A DNA stretch of 64,000 bases, from positions 124,001 through 188,000 of the forward strand of contig NZ_LGTE01000003.1 of the NCBI RefSeq assembly GCF_001263415.1, written 5' to 3'. This document shows positions 42,992 through 51,831 of the stretch, piece by piece. How positions within the stretch are numbered: position 1 is the first letter of the stretch; every line of letters begins with the position of its first letter. The DNA is from Thermincola ferriacetica (GTDB lineage: Bacteria; Bacillota; Thermincolia; Thermincolales; Thermincolaceae). The notes beneath the pieces were generated by a model. That model was not told the origin of the DNA. It ran no database searches and worked only from the letters and a program-made list of their open reading frames with translations. A program made the position numbers and the translations under genes.

Positions 42992-43864
42992 TTAAATCGC
43001 CTCAACCGGCCCGTATCCTAACCCGTAGTATATGGCCACTGATACAGCAATAGCTAAAAGTACTAAACTTAACTGCACCCAGAATAGGTCTAAAGCGGAA
43101 GTTTGCAGGGTAAGGCCCCGGTCTTTAACAGAAAGCTGCTTGTTCCCGCTTCTGCCCAGCCAGAAGTAAACGACTGCAGCGGCCATTATGAACACCAGGC
43201 TGGCCAGGTGGGCCACACTGATAACTCCTCCCACTGTGGGATTATACCTGAAGAATTCCACAATGCCCCTGGCCGCGGCATATAGCGCTATATAAATCAA
43301 AAATAACTGACCGTCAAACCTGGTTCTCTGCCTGAATCTCCACAGCAAAAAGAAAATAAAATAATCCAGTACAAACTCATACAATTGAGTAGGGTGCAGT
43401 ACTTGGCCCTTTACGTTAACTCCCCAGAACCAGGGTTTGGACATGGGGACGCCAAATACATCGCATCCCACCCTGCCAATAGCTGTACCCAGCGCTATAG
43501 CAGGGGCTACTGTATCGGCTAAAACCCAAAAATTCAACTTATGCTTACGGATAAACCAGGCGCCGAATATGAAGCCGCCCAATAGGCCTCCGTGAATGGA
43601 CAGACCGCCATGCTGGAGCATAATTATTTCAGCGGGATTCTGGATATAGTAATCCAGATTATAAACCAGGATATAAAAAATTCTCGCTCCCAAAATGCCA
43701 GAAATAACCAGACCCATGGCCAGGTTATACAGCATTTCCGTATCAATCCCTTTTCTTTTTGCTTCTCGGAGCGCAAAATAAAGGCCTACCAATACTCCCA
43801 CGGCAATCATAAACCCGAAAGAGTAAATCTGGAAGGAGCCTATTTGAAACAGTACGGGTTTCAT
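42992..43864 (-). CDS. lgt: Prolipoprotein diacylglyceryl transferase
   Basis: The 290-residue membrane enzyme has about seven helices, the HGGLSIHGGLLGG segment with catalytic His, the GTAIGRVGCDVFG signature and HPTQLYE. It attaches diacylglyceride to lipobox cysteines such as those of the lipoproteins in this window. It is longer than usual at the C-terminus by one helix. Confidence 0.93.
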   Translation of the reverse strand: MKPVLFQIGSFQIYSFGFMIAVGVLVGLYFALREAKRKGIDTEMLYNLAMGLVISGILGARIFYILVYNLDYYIQNPAEIIMLQHGGLSIHGGLLGGFIFGAWFIRKHKLNFWVLADTVAPAIALGTAIGRVGCDVFGVPMSKPWFWGVNVKGQVLHPTQLYEFVLDYFIFFLLWRFRQRTRFDGQLFLIYIALYAAARGIVEFFRYNPTVGGVISVAHLASLVFIMAAAVVYFWLGRSGNKQLSVKDRGLTLQTSALDLFWVQLSLVLLAIAVSVAIYYGLGYGPVEAI

Positions 43865-43879
43865 ATCTCTACCCCCAAC

Positions 43880-44470
43880 TTACTTGACCTTATCCATAAC
43901 TTCCTTTACCAGGGCTTCCCGGTTACCTTCACCCTGGATAGCCACCCAGTAATTAATTTTGCCTTCCTGCCAGTAAAAGTGTTCCTGCCCCATGCCGTTA
44001 ACCTTGATGACTTCCCGTCCGGCCAAAGTAACAGGCTCCCGACCGGTAAAGACCTGGCTGGCCGGTACTTTTTGGTCCATCTCCCTGAACAGTTGAGCCG
44101 CCTCTTCCACCGAAGAAGACACCGATAACCACAGGGTTATCCTGGTATTTGGTTTACCGTAAACCAGGATATAAGCGTTTACAACATTTATACTGGTGCG
44201 GTGCATTTTGCTTATAGCATCTATAGCAGTAGGACCTGACTGTTCCTGCATCTTTTTGGCGCCAAGCAGCTCATCGGGGATTCTTAGAACCCCCTGGCCC
44301 GAAAGGTCCCGGTCACCCTCACTCTGGTTGTACCCCGCCGGCCTGCCCTGGTCATATCCGGGCTGTCCACCCTGGTTTTCAACGGGGGCAAGGAACAGGG
44401 TCCAAACCAAAAAGCCGATGGCTGTCAGCATAACAGCAATTATTATGAGGTAAAGATTTTTCCTATGCAT
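43880..44470 (-). CDS. Membrane-anchored hypothetical protein
   Basis: The 196-residue protein has one N-terminal helix (YLIIIAVMLTAIGFLVWTLFL), a Gly/Gln/Arg-rich linker (about 35-55) and an exported domain of about 130 residues (NVVNAYILVYGKPNTRITLWLS). No catalytic motif is recognised. It lies between lgt and the DUF2318 gene at the end of the cytochrome maturation operon. Confidence 0.65.
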   Translation of the reverse strand: MHRKNLYLIIIAVMLTAIGFLVWTLFLAPVENQGGQPGYDQGRPAGYNQSEGDRDLSGQGVLRIPDELLGAKKMQEQSGPTAIDAISKMHRTSINVVNAYILVYGKPNTRITLWLSVSSSVEEAAQLFREMDQKVPASQVFTGREPVTLAGREVIKVNGMGQEHFYWQEGKINYWVAIQGEGNREALVKEVMDKVK

Positions 44471-44479
44471 ATTTTCCTC

Positions 44480-45118
44480 CTAACCCATAACATCTTCGGT
44501 AAAGAACCTGGGCTGCCAATCTTTAATCACGGACTCAGGCAGTACGATTTTATCACCCTCAACAGTATACTTCAATTCCTCGGGCGGGTATTTCACACAG
44601 CCGCCGGCCTCACCAAACAGGTCCGTATTCCTCCATCTTGTTCCACAGGCTACGCATACCAAACTGTCGTCTTGAAAATAAAATTCGGTGCCGTAACAGG
44701 GTTCGCAAATACTGGATGCCACAACAACTCTCCCGGCGGTCGTCAGGAAGGCCATGATAGGCATTTTCCCCTTAATTTGGCCGTAGAAGACATGTTCAGG
44801 ATCACTATCCTTATATTCAAACCTGACTATCTTTTTATCTACGACCTCTGACAGGGGAATCATAATCTTTCCATCCTTTTGTTCTGCCTCAATCAAGGAC
44901 ATTTCTACTTTTTTACCTTTATAAGAGGGGGTCTCTTCCACAAAATAGTTACCCCCGTCATCACTTTTATAAGGCCCGCTGTTGGAATACCAAATGCCTC
45001 CCACAGCCAAAATAACTGCCATAACGGAGACAATGATGATTTTCTTCCTCTTTTTCCTGCTGGCCTCTATATATTCCTGCATAAACTTCTGTTTTTTATC
45101 TTCTCTCATGCCAATCAT
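44480..45118 (-). CDS. DUF2318-type membrane protein with CxxC pair
   Basis: The 212-residue protein has one helix (about 26-44) and an exported domain with CEPC and CVACGTRW, the pattern of DUF2318 proteins, which accompany iron/copper transport and cytochrome genes. The cysteines could hold an Fe-S cluster or metal. It overlaps the CcmD-like gene by 4 bp (ATGA). Confidence 0.75.
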   Translation of the reverse strand: MIGMREDKKQKFMQEYIEASRKKRKKIIIVSVMAVILAVGGIWYSNSGPYKSDDGGNYFVEETPSYKGKKVEMSLIEAEQKDGKIMIPLSEVVDKKIVRFEYKDSDPEHVFYGQIKGKMPIMAFLTTAGRVVVASSICEPCYGTEFYFQDDSLVCVACGTRWRNTDLFGEAGGCVKYPPEELKYTVEGDKIVLPESVIKDWQPRFFTEDVMG

Positions 45119-45258
45119 TCCCTTCCCATTTGGCGCTTGGCCAGGCTTTCCAGCTTACCCACTTCGCCTTCCAGACGGGTCAGTTTTCTTCCTGATGCAA
45201 ATATGAACACTGATATAAGTAGCCAAATTATCGTATAAGCAACTGTCAAATACGCCAT
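45115..45258 (-). CDS. ccmD: CcmD-like heme exporter miniprotein
   Basis: ATG 45258 follows GAGGGGAA. The 47-residue protein has one N-terminal helix (AYTIIWLLISVFIFASG) and a charged cytoplasmic tail (RKLTRLEGEVGKLESLAKRQ). Size, topology and position after ccmC fit CcmD, the small subunit that releases holo-CcmE from CcmC. Its sequence is too short for certainty. Confidence 0.65.
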   Translation of the reverse strand: MAYLTVAYTIIWLLISVFIFASGRKLTRLEGEVGKLESLAKRQMGRE

Positions 45259-45375
45259 TTCCCCTCAGCTCCTTAAGTGTTTTTCTTATTTTGTACGTTC
45301 TGATTGCTAATTTCTTACCTCTGTTTCTTTCCTTCGATTTTTTCCTTTTTTCTACTTCTTATCTACTCCGGTTTC

Positions 45376-46056
45376 TTACCTGTAATTTCTTACTTCTTCC
45401 TTAAGCCGGTCAAACCTCTCTTCCAGCCTTTCAATCCGGTAAAGCCTCGGCATCAACCATCCGTACAGGGCTGTAAAGGCTGCCAGGCTAACCATCAGCG
45501 TAGTAAACATCTTCGGTGAAATTGCCATTCCGGAACTGTTTAAAATTTTAGGGTGAATAGTATTCCACCAGCTTATGGAGAACCAGACGATGGGAACATC
45601 GAGAAAACCGATTATTCCAAAAAGGGCGGAAAATCTTTCCCTTTTTTCTTTTTCATCAACGGTAACTCTGACCAATACGTACCCTGCATAGATAAACCAT
45701 AATATAAGGGTTGTTGTCAGCCTTGGATCCCAGGTCCACCAGGCGCCCCAGGCTGATTTACCCCAGATAGGCCCTGTCAGGATAACAATTGTCGTGAAAA
45801 GCAGGCCGATTTTTGCTGAGGCGGCTGCCCACCAGTCCCATTTGGAATTACGCGTTTTCAGGTAGACAATGCTGGCGATGAACACTACGAAAAAGGCAAA
45901 GAAGGCTATCCAGGCCGATGCCACGTGGAAATAAAAAATCTTCTGTACCGGGCCCATTATCTTCTCATTAGGTACCCAGGCAAAAACAAGGTATATCGCA
46001 ACTGCCATCAGCACAGTTGCCACTACACCAATTGCCTGTTCAATTTTGGCCAACAT
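45376..46056 (-). CDS. ccmC: Heme exporter protein CcmC
   Basis: The 226-residue protein has six helices, the periplasmic tryptophan-rich WGAWWTWDPRLTT motif, and the flanking heme-binding histidines (FYFHVASAW and NTIHP). It loads heme onto CcmE. It is followed by a 117-nt purine-rich spacer before ccmD. Confidence 0.92.
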   Translation of the reverse strand: MLAKIEQAIGVVATVLMAVAIYLVFAWVPNEKIMGPVQKIFYFHVASAWIAFFAFFVVFIASIVYLKTRNSKWDWWAAASAKIGLLFTTIVILTGPIWGKSAWGAWWTWDPRLTTTLILWFIYAGYVLVRVTVDEKEKRERFSALFGIIGFLDVPIVWFSISWWNTIHPKILNSSGMAISPKMFTTLMVSLAAFTALYGWLMPRLYRIERLEERFDRLKEEVRNYR

Positions 46057-46059
46057 TTT

Positions 46060-46725
46060 TTACACCTCCACCAGGTAATCAAATAACAGCCACGGAACCA
46101 CTAGGTATATCAGGTCAAAGGCGCCTACCAACTTTAACCATCCCAGCCACTCAGCGGCGGGCTGGCCATTTAACAAGGCCACTGATATTTCCACCGCTCC
46201 AATTACCAGTGGTACCAGTAAAGGAAACAGCAACACCGGTAGTAGCAATTCACTGTTCTTGGTATACGAAGTTAAAGCCGCTATAAAGACCCCTATCGAA
46301 GCAAAACCTGTAGTGACAAAAATAGCGACGATTGCAAACAGAAGTAGACTGCCTTCGGGTTTATATGAAAAAAGAAGCATTATTAATGGGAAGGTAACGG
46401 CTTCAACTGTTAAAAGCAGGACCACAGTTGTCATGGCCTTGCTCAGGAATATCATTCCCGGGCCGACCGCGAGGGTGAGTCCCGCCAGGCAACCGTTTTC
46501 TTTTTCAGGGGTAAAAGCCTTGTTCAGGCCTATGGTGCCGGCAAACACAAAGATAACCCAGATTATTCCCGGCACCCACATTTTAACCTCTTTGGCCGGT
46601 GGAAGGGCAAAATTAAGGATAAGGGTTGCCAACAGGACGAAAAGCAGTACCCCTCCCACCTGCTCCTTCCGCCGCAATTCACTCCGCAGGTCTTTCCAAA
46701 TTAAAAGCCTTAACTGTCTGAACAT
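46060..46725 (-). CDS. ccmB: Heme exporter permease CcmB
   Basis: The 221-residue protein has six helices and the CcmB start LLIWKDLRSELRRKE, plus LNKAFTPEKENGCLAGL. It is the permease of the CcmAB ABC complex that releases holo-CcmE. It overlaps ccmA by 16 bp. Confidence 0.9.
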   Translation of the reverse strand: MFRQLRLLIWKDLRSELRRKEQVGGVLLFVLLATLILNFALPPAKEVKMWVPGIIWVIFVFAGTIGLNKAFTPEKENGCLAGLTLAVGPGMIFLSKAMTTVVLLLTVEAVTFPLIMLLFSYKPEGSLLLFAIVAIFVTTGFASIGVFIAALTSYTKNSELLLPVLLFPLLVPLVIGAVEISVALLNGQPAAEWLGWLKLVGAFDLIYLVVPWLLFDYLVEV

Positions 46726-47423
46726 AGAGATTTTTCACTTCCTTGGAGGGCCTCCTGATAAAGTTTCAAGACTTCCTCCGGGCTGTTCGGGCACTCTCCC
46801 AAGTAGGCTGGATGCCCCTTTTTCAGTATCAAAAGCCTGTCTACCAGGCCAAAAATATCGTCACAGGAATGGGTTACCAGAACCATAGCTTTACCATCGG
46901 CCTTCCACTGTCTTATAAATTCGCAGAGCAGCTTTAATCCGGCCTGGTCCAACCCTGTCTGGGGCTCATCGAGCAAAATTATTTCAGGGTCCTGCAGTAG
47001 AAGGCGGGCCATGGCCAGCCTCTGCTGCATGCCCCTTGAATACCTGCCCACTTCTTCGTCCCCATCCCATTCGAGACCCACTTTTTGCAAAACGTCTTCT
47101 ATTTGGGCAGGGGTTATTTCCCGGCCTGTTATAGAACCATAAAAATACAGGTTTTCCTTGCCGGTAAGTGAACTGTACAGGTAAGTCTGGTGTGAAAGCA
47201 TACCCATGGCGGGGCGCCCTTCATTTTTAACATTGCTCCCCTGCCATGTGACTTTCCCTTCCGAGGCTTTCATAAGCCCGGACAGTAGCTTAAGAAGGGT
47301 AGACTTGCCGGCCCCGTTAGGTCCCATTACAGCCATGATTTCACCCCGGGGAACCTGGAAACTGACAGGTCCCACCAAGTTGCGATGCGCTACATATTTT
47401 GCAAGTTCATGGGCTTCCAGCAT
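46710..47423 (-). CDS. ccmA: Heme exporter ATPase CcmA
   Basis: The 237-residue ATPase has Walker A GPNGAGKST, signature YSRGMQQRLAMARLL (degenerate as usual in CcmA) and Walker B IILLDEPQTGLD. It drives the release of heme-loaded CcmE. Confidence 0.9.
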   Translation of the reverse strand: MLEAHELAKYVAHRNLVGPVSFQVPRGEIMAVMGPNGAGKSTLLKLLSGLMKASEGKVTWQGSNVKNEGRPAMGMLSHQTYLYSSLTGKENLYFYGSITGREITPAQIEDVLQKVGLEWDGDEEVGRYSRGMQQRLAMARLLLQDPEIILLDEPQTGLDQAGLKLLCEFIRQWKADGKAMVLVTHSCDDIFGLVDRLLILKKGHPAYLGECPNSPEEVLKLYQEALQGSEKSLCSDS

Positions 47424-47438
47424 GCTACCCCTCCTCGG

Positions 47439-48431
47439 TTATTGTGCATCCAGTTCTTCCTCAACAGCTTTTAACTTAATTTTTACTTCCCTTAAAAGCT
47501 CCCAGTAGGCCTTCTTTTTCTTCAGAAGCTCTCCATCGTCAGGATTATTCTCCAACTGTTCCTCTATCTTCACCAGGTTATTCAGCAGTTTTTTATGCCT
47601 TGCCTGTAATGAAAGGAACAGCTTGTGCAGTTTTTCTTCGTCTTCCTTCTCCCTGGCCTCTTTTACTCTTTTTCGGATATACAGGCTGGTAGCCACCAGG
47701 AAGGCCACAATCAAGACACCCAGGAACACCAGCCATAAATGGGGATTCGTATTGCGGAGCGGTGAATTGTACCAGCGGTTCAGATGCTCCGGGCTGTGAA
47801 AATCTATTTTTCCTGTAGGCGAAGTTTTGCTGACAATACCTCTACCTGTTGAGGCCTTTCCGCCCATGATAATCTCAAACTCAAGTCCTATGCCGCTGGG
47901 CACATTTTGTCCGCCAAATACCCTGAACTCCTTGGACTCCATATTCTGAACACCCAAGTCCTGCAGTTGCTTAGTTGATATACTGAGTTCATCGGTGGGA
48001 GCAAGGGCATAAAGAACCTCGTTGGCATAAACAAGCTGGGTGCTCAATACGGCTTTGCCACCGGTTACAGGAAGCTTATAAGTTAACCGTACTTCATTAT
48101 TCCCCTTGGTCCACTTAAAAGGGGTTACTACTTTATCTCCGTTACGTTCCAGATTGTCAGCTTTAACAGGCTGCGGGGAACTCCCTTTATAAAGCAGGAC
48201 CTCAACAGCATTATCGGGTACTCTCAGTTCAATATTGCCCTCAGGTGTGTCACCGGTAACATTCCATTGAAGCACCTCATCAACGGAAATATTACCATCC
48301 TGCCCTGTCTTAAACAGAAAGTGGTGCAGCTTAACTGCGGGAAGAGGGGCCTGCTGCGCCGCCAGGGCCAGGTTGGGGATAAGCAGCAGTACCATGGTAA
48401 CAGCAAGAATTATTATATGCTTCTTCTTCAA
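47439..48431 (-). CDS. Exported beta-domain protein with C-terminal helix and coiled coil, in ccm operon
   Basis: The 330-residue protein has a signal peptide (about 1-25, ending ALAA), an exported beta-rich domain of about 190 residues, one membrane helix (LWLVFLGVLIVAFLVATSLYI) and a cytoplasmic coiled coil of about 85 residues. I do not recognise the family. It has the same layout as the protein at 51832 in the same operon. It sits between the CcmI-like gene and ccmA. Confidence 0.72.
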   Translation of the reverse strand: MKKKHIIILAVTMVLLLIPNLALAAQQAPLPAVKLHHFLFKTGQDGNISVDEVLQWNVTGDTPEGNIELRVPDNAVEVLLYKGSSPQPVKADNLERNGDKVVTPFKWTKGNNEVRLTYKLPVTGGKAVLSTQLVYANEVLYALAPTDELSISTKQLQDLGVQNMESKEFRVFGGQNVPSGIGLEFEIIMGGKASTGRGIVSKTSPTGKIDFHSPEHLNRWYNSPLRNTNPHLWLVFLGVLIVAFLVATSLYIRKRVKEAREKEDEEKLHKLFLSLQARHKKLLNNLVKIEEQLENNPDDGELLKKKKAYWELLREVKIKLKAVEEELDAQ

Positions 48432-48829
48432 CTGTTTCCCCTCCCGGTTTTTAGACGTTTCAATTCCTCTTCAATCTCTTTATCGATGGCTTTTGTTGCT
48501 TTTTCACCACCGGCCCTGTTGTTCTCATCCCCATCCAGGGAAACTATATCTTCTTCTTCCTCTTCAAGGTACTCAACAGCCATCAGTTGGTATTTCTTTT
48601 TCAGGGCATGGTAATCATCTTCTGACAATTTCCCTGTGGAGTAGTCAAATTCTATTTCATTCAGTGTTGTCAACACTGCTTCCTTATCCATCTCTCCCAG
48701 ACCGGCCAGTTCATCTTCCCACCACCGGGCCTGTGTAGCTTTAAAGTTGCGGCTGACCAAAGGCCATCCTACCCAGTAAATGATCAGACCCAGGGCGGCT
48801 ATTTCCACTATCAAAAACAGGCTGTCCAT
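48428..48829 (-). CDS. CcmI-like membrane protein
   Basis: The 133-residue protein has one N-terminal helix and an acidic cytoplasmic tail. The segment LNEIEFDYSTGKLSEDDYHALKKKY is the pattern of CcmI-type cytochrome maturation proteins. It overlaps the next gene by 4 bp and follows ccmH by 24 nt. Confidence 0.7.
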   Translation of the reverse strand: MDSLFLIVEIAALGLIIYWVGWPLVSRNFKATQARWWEDELAGLGEMDKEAVLTTLNEIEFDYSTGKLSEDDYHALKKKYQLMAVEYLEEEEEDIVSLDGDENNRAGGEKATKAIDKEIEEELKRLKTGRGNS

Positions 48830-48853
48830 TTATTTTCCTCCTTCCACGGAAAA

Positions 48854-49366
48854 TTACCACCTTTTCCGCAGTTCCTCCTGTAATTTATCTTGGTATAGTT
48901 CCAGCTTTTCTTCCTGTAATTCTGAACTTTCCATTTCACTGTCATCTTCCTCAAGCCTGTTTGTAAAAACCCACTTGTCAACTACAGTATAGATCAGGAT
49001 TCCACCGGCCAGGACAAAGATAAAAGGAGTAACCCAGGCCGTGATATTGAAACCCTTTGCGGGGGGAGCAGCCAAAACCTGCTCCCCGTAGATACTTACA
49101 AAATAGGCCAGAATTTCTTCTTTACTCCTGCCTTCGGCCATTTTCTGCTTGATAATTCCCCGCATATATTCAGCGGTGGAGTTTTCACAAGCGCTTACCA
49201 GCATACCGCAGGAGTCCTGGCAGACCAGCATGTCCTCCAGTTCCTTTTGCATTTTGGCTGCCTGCAACCCCGTTGGACCCCTGTTTTCAGCGGCAGTGGC
49301 AACCATGGTATTAGCGGTCAGGAGGAGTCCGATTATGCCAAGTAAAATCATCAACCTTTTTGCCAC
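48854..49366 (-). CDS. ccmH: CcmH-like thiol protein
   Basis: The 170-residue protein has a signal or helix at 5-25, the redox segment LVCQDSCGMLVSACEN with Cys49, Cys53 and Cys60 instead of the classical LRCxxC, the family region AYFVSIYGEQVLAAPP, one membrane helix and an acidic tail. It should keep the CXXCH cysteines of apocytochromes reduced and present them to CcmF. Confidence 0.82.
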   Translation of the reverse strand: MAKRLMILLGIIGLLLTANTMVATAAENRGPTGLQAAKMQKELEDMLVCQDSCGMLVSACENSTAEYMRGIIKQKMAEGRSKEEILAYFVSIYGEQVLAAPPAKGFNITAWVTPFIFVLAGGILIYTVVDKWVFTNRLEEDDSEMESSELQEEKLELYQDKLQEELRKRW

Positions 49367-49371
49367 GGCTC

Positions 49372-51333
49372 TCAGCTCCTTTGAATATATTTACCGCCAA
49401 CGGCACTGCCACGGCCGGGCCATAAGGCAAATATGGTGCCGAACACGGTAACCCAGCCGCCGATCCACATCCATTTAACCAGCGGGTTGATCAGGATTTT
49501 AAAGGTACTGGTACCCTGCTGATCCCAATCCGCCAAAATGAGGTAAAGGTCCTCATCATAACCGCTGTGAATGGCTACCTCCGTGGACGGGTTCGGGTGG
49601 GTCGGGTAGAATATCCTGGACGGCTCCATAATGCCAAGGTATTTATCACCCTTCCAAACTTCCAACTGGGCATAAACTTCGTCATTTTTACCCACCTTTC
49701 GTTCAGCCAGGCGGTCATATTTAATGTTATATTCCTGAACTTTTACCGATTCACCAAGTTTCAGTGACTTTGGCACCTGAACATCATAAGTGTGGGAACC
49801 AATGATACCAATCAGGATCAGAATCAGGCCAATGTGAATGATATACCCACCATACCTGCGGCGGTTTCTTATCAATAGTTTGCCCGCAGCCACCGGCATG
49901 GCTTCGCCCGTCAGCTTGCGTCTTGCAATTATGCCTTTTACAGTGTCATATATTGTGGCAGCAAGCGCAAAAAATGCTATGCTAAAGGCCAATACAGCCA
50001 TTGGTTTCATGCCCATTATTATTGAAATCAGGGCAAAGACTGCCGTAGCTCCTACCGGAACCAGAAAATTCTTCATCAGATTGGCCATACTGGCTTTTCT
50101 CCAGGCGATTAACGGGCAGATACCCATCAGGAGGAAAAGAGCCAATCCTAAAGGCGCGTTAACCGCATTGAAGAATGGTATGGAAACGGTTATTTTCTTA
50201 CCCGTTACAGCCTCTGATAAAATCGGAAACACAGTCCCCCAGAAGGTAGCAAAAGTGATACCCAGCAGAACCAGGTTGTTGAAAAGGAAACTGCTTTCCT
50301 TGGATATATATGATTCAAACTGTTTTTCTTCTTTCAACATGTGCAGCCGGTCAACCATCAGCCACAGGGAAGCTACTAGCGCACTTACCGTAAAGGCCAG
50401 GAAGAACTTGCCCAGGTCAGAGTTTCCAAAGGCATGGACGCTGGTCAAGATACCGCTGCGAACCAGGAATGTCCCGAACAGAGTCAGAACATAAGTGATA
50501 ATAATCAGGAGAATGTTCCAGATCTTTAGCATGTTCTTACGTTCCTGGATCATAACTGAATGCAGGAAGGCGCTGCCCGTTAACCAAGGCATAAAGGATG
50601 CGTTTTCAACAGGGTCCCATGCCCAGTAACCGCCCCAGCCCAGTTCCACATAAGCCCATTGACCGCCTGATAAGTTACCTATGGTCAGGAACAGCCAGGC
50701 AATAACAGTCCATCTCCTGGTTACCTTAATCCATGCATCGTCAGTGGTTTTCAGGATTAATCCGGCCATAGAAAAAGCGAAGGGAATCAAGAATCCTACA
50801 TAACCAAGATAAGTCGTTACAGGATGTATTACCATCCCCGGATTCTGCAGCATGGGATTAAGCCCCTGCCCCTCCGCCGGAGCAAAGGCCAGCTTTTCAA
50901 AGGGGTTGGTAACAAAGGCCATCATGAATAAAAAGAACGCTGCGTTAATCATCATAATTATGGCAACCCATGGGGTCATTTCTTTCAACTTATCGGCCCT
51001 TACAACAATAGCGGCATAAATGGCCAGCACCCATACCCAGAGGAGTAAAGAACCCTCATTACCGGCCCACCAAGCCGAAAGTTTATAGAAAAGGGGCAGG
51101 TCAGTACTGGTATAGGAATATACATATTTAATCGAGAAATCACTGACCGCCAATGAATATAACAGGGCTAAAGAAGCTATCGTTGTCAGCAGAGCAATCC
51201 CGTATACTGCGCCTTTTGCGCTGGTTTTCAAACGCTCATTGTCCGTCTTGATGGCCACCGCATTGGCAATTATGACATATAAAGATAACCCAAAGGCCAA
51301 CATAAGGGACAAGTAACCTAAATCCGCTATCAT
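49372..51333 (-). CDS. ccmF: Cytochrome c heme lyase CcmF
   Basis: The 653-residue membrane protein has about 15 helices, the WWAGNEGSLLLW start motif and the tryptophan-rich WAWDPVENASFMPWL. It joins heme from CcmE to apocytochrome c. It is in the middle of the ccm operon. Confidence 0.94.
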   Translation of the reverse strand: MIADLGYLSLMLAFGLSLYVIIANAVAIKTDNERLKTSAKGAVYGIALLTTIASLALLYSLAVSDFSIKYVYSYTSTDLPLFYKLSAWWAGNEGSLLLWVWVLAIYAAIVVRADKLKEMTPWVAIIMMINAAFFLFMMAFVTNPFEKLAFAPAEGQGLNPMLQNPGMVIHPVTTYLGYVGFLIPFAFSMAGLILKTTDDAWIKVTRRWTVIAWLFLTIGNLSGGQWAYVELGWGGYWAWDPVENASFMPWLTGSAFLHSVMIQERKNMLKIWNILLIIITYVLTLFGTFLVRSGILTSVHAFGNSDLGKFFLAFTVSALVASLWLMVDRLHMLKEEKQFESYISKESSFLFNNLVLLGITFATFWGTVFPILSEAVTGKKITVSIPFFNAVNAPLGLALFLLMGICPLIAWRKASMANLMKNFLVPVGATAVFALISIIMGMKPMAVLAFSIAFFALAATIYDTVKGIIARRKLTGEAMPVAAGKLLIRNRRRYGGYIIHIGLILILIGIIGSHTYDVQVPKSLKLGESVKVQEYNIKYDRLAERKVGKNDEVYAQLEVWKGDKYLGIMEPSRIFYPTHPNPSTEVAIHSGYDEDLYLILADWDQQGTSTFKILINPLVKWMWIGGWVTVFGTIFALWPGRGSAVGGKYIQRS

Positions 51334-51381
51334 GGTCCCTCCCCTTCCTAATTCGTATTTGGTAATAAATGCCGAACAGAT

Positions 51382-51810
51382 CTATTTTTTGATTTTCTCG
51401 CCAGGGGCCGCACCAGGGGCAACTTTCTCTTCTTCGTATTTGGAAGGACATTTGACTAACAGCTTATCTGCCTGCAATACCCCTTTTTCATCAAACCTGC
51501 CCTCGACGATTACAGGGTATCCTGACTCAAAGTTATCGGGCATAACATCTCGGTATACAACAGGAAGTCTATTCTTTCCATCAGTAAGTTCAAATTTTAA
51601 AATAGGCACGGTGGAATCGTATTTTATCGTATCATTATCTACTTTAGATTCAATCTGTATAAAACCGGGATTTTCCCCGCGGGAATTTGCCGCCAGGGCT
51701 TGTGCTACAGTCATGTTTTCACCCGTTGCGTTCTGCATCCCGGCAGATATCAGGAGTCCAACAGCAATTACAGCTATACCGACAACCACTAAGGCTTTCT
51801 TGTTTTTCAT
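51382..51810 (-). CDS. ccmE: Heme chaperone CcmE, CXXXY type
   Basis: The 142-residue protein has one N-terminal helix and the OB-fold domain (VVYRDVMPDNFESGYPVIVE). The heme site is LLVKCPSKYEEE: Cys121 and Tyr125, so the classical HXXXY is replaced by CXXXY, the form known from Desulfovibrio and archaea. It carries heme from CcmC to CcmF. Confidence 0.88.
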   Translation of the reverse strand: MKNKKALVVVGIAVIAVGLLISAGMQNATGENMTVAQALAANSRGENPGFIQIESKVDNDTIKYDSTVPILKFELTDGKNRLPVVYRDVMPDNFESGYPVIVEGRFDEKGVLQADKLLVKCPSKYEEEKVAPGAAPGEKIKK

Positions 51811-51831
51811 ACACCCATCTCCCCGTTATAA

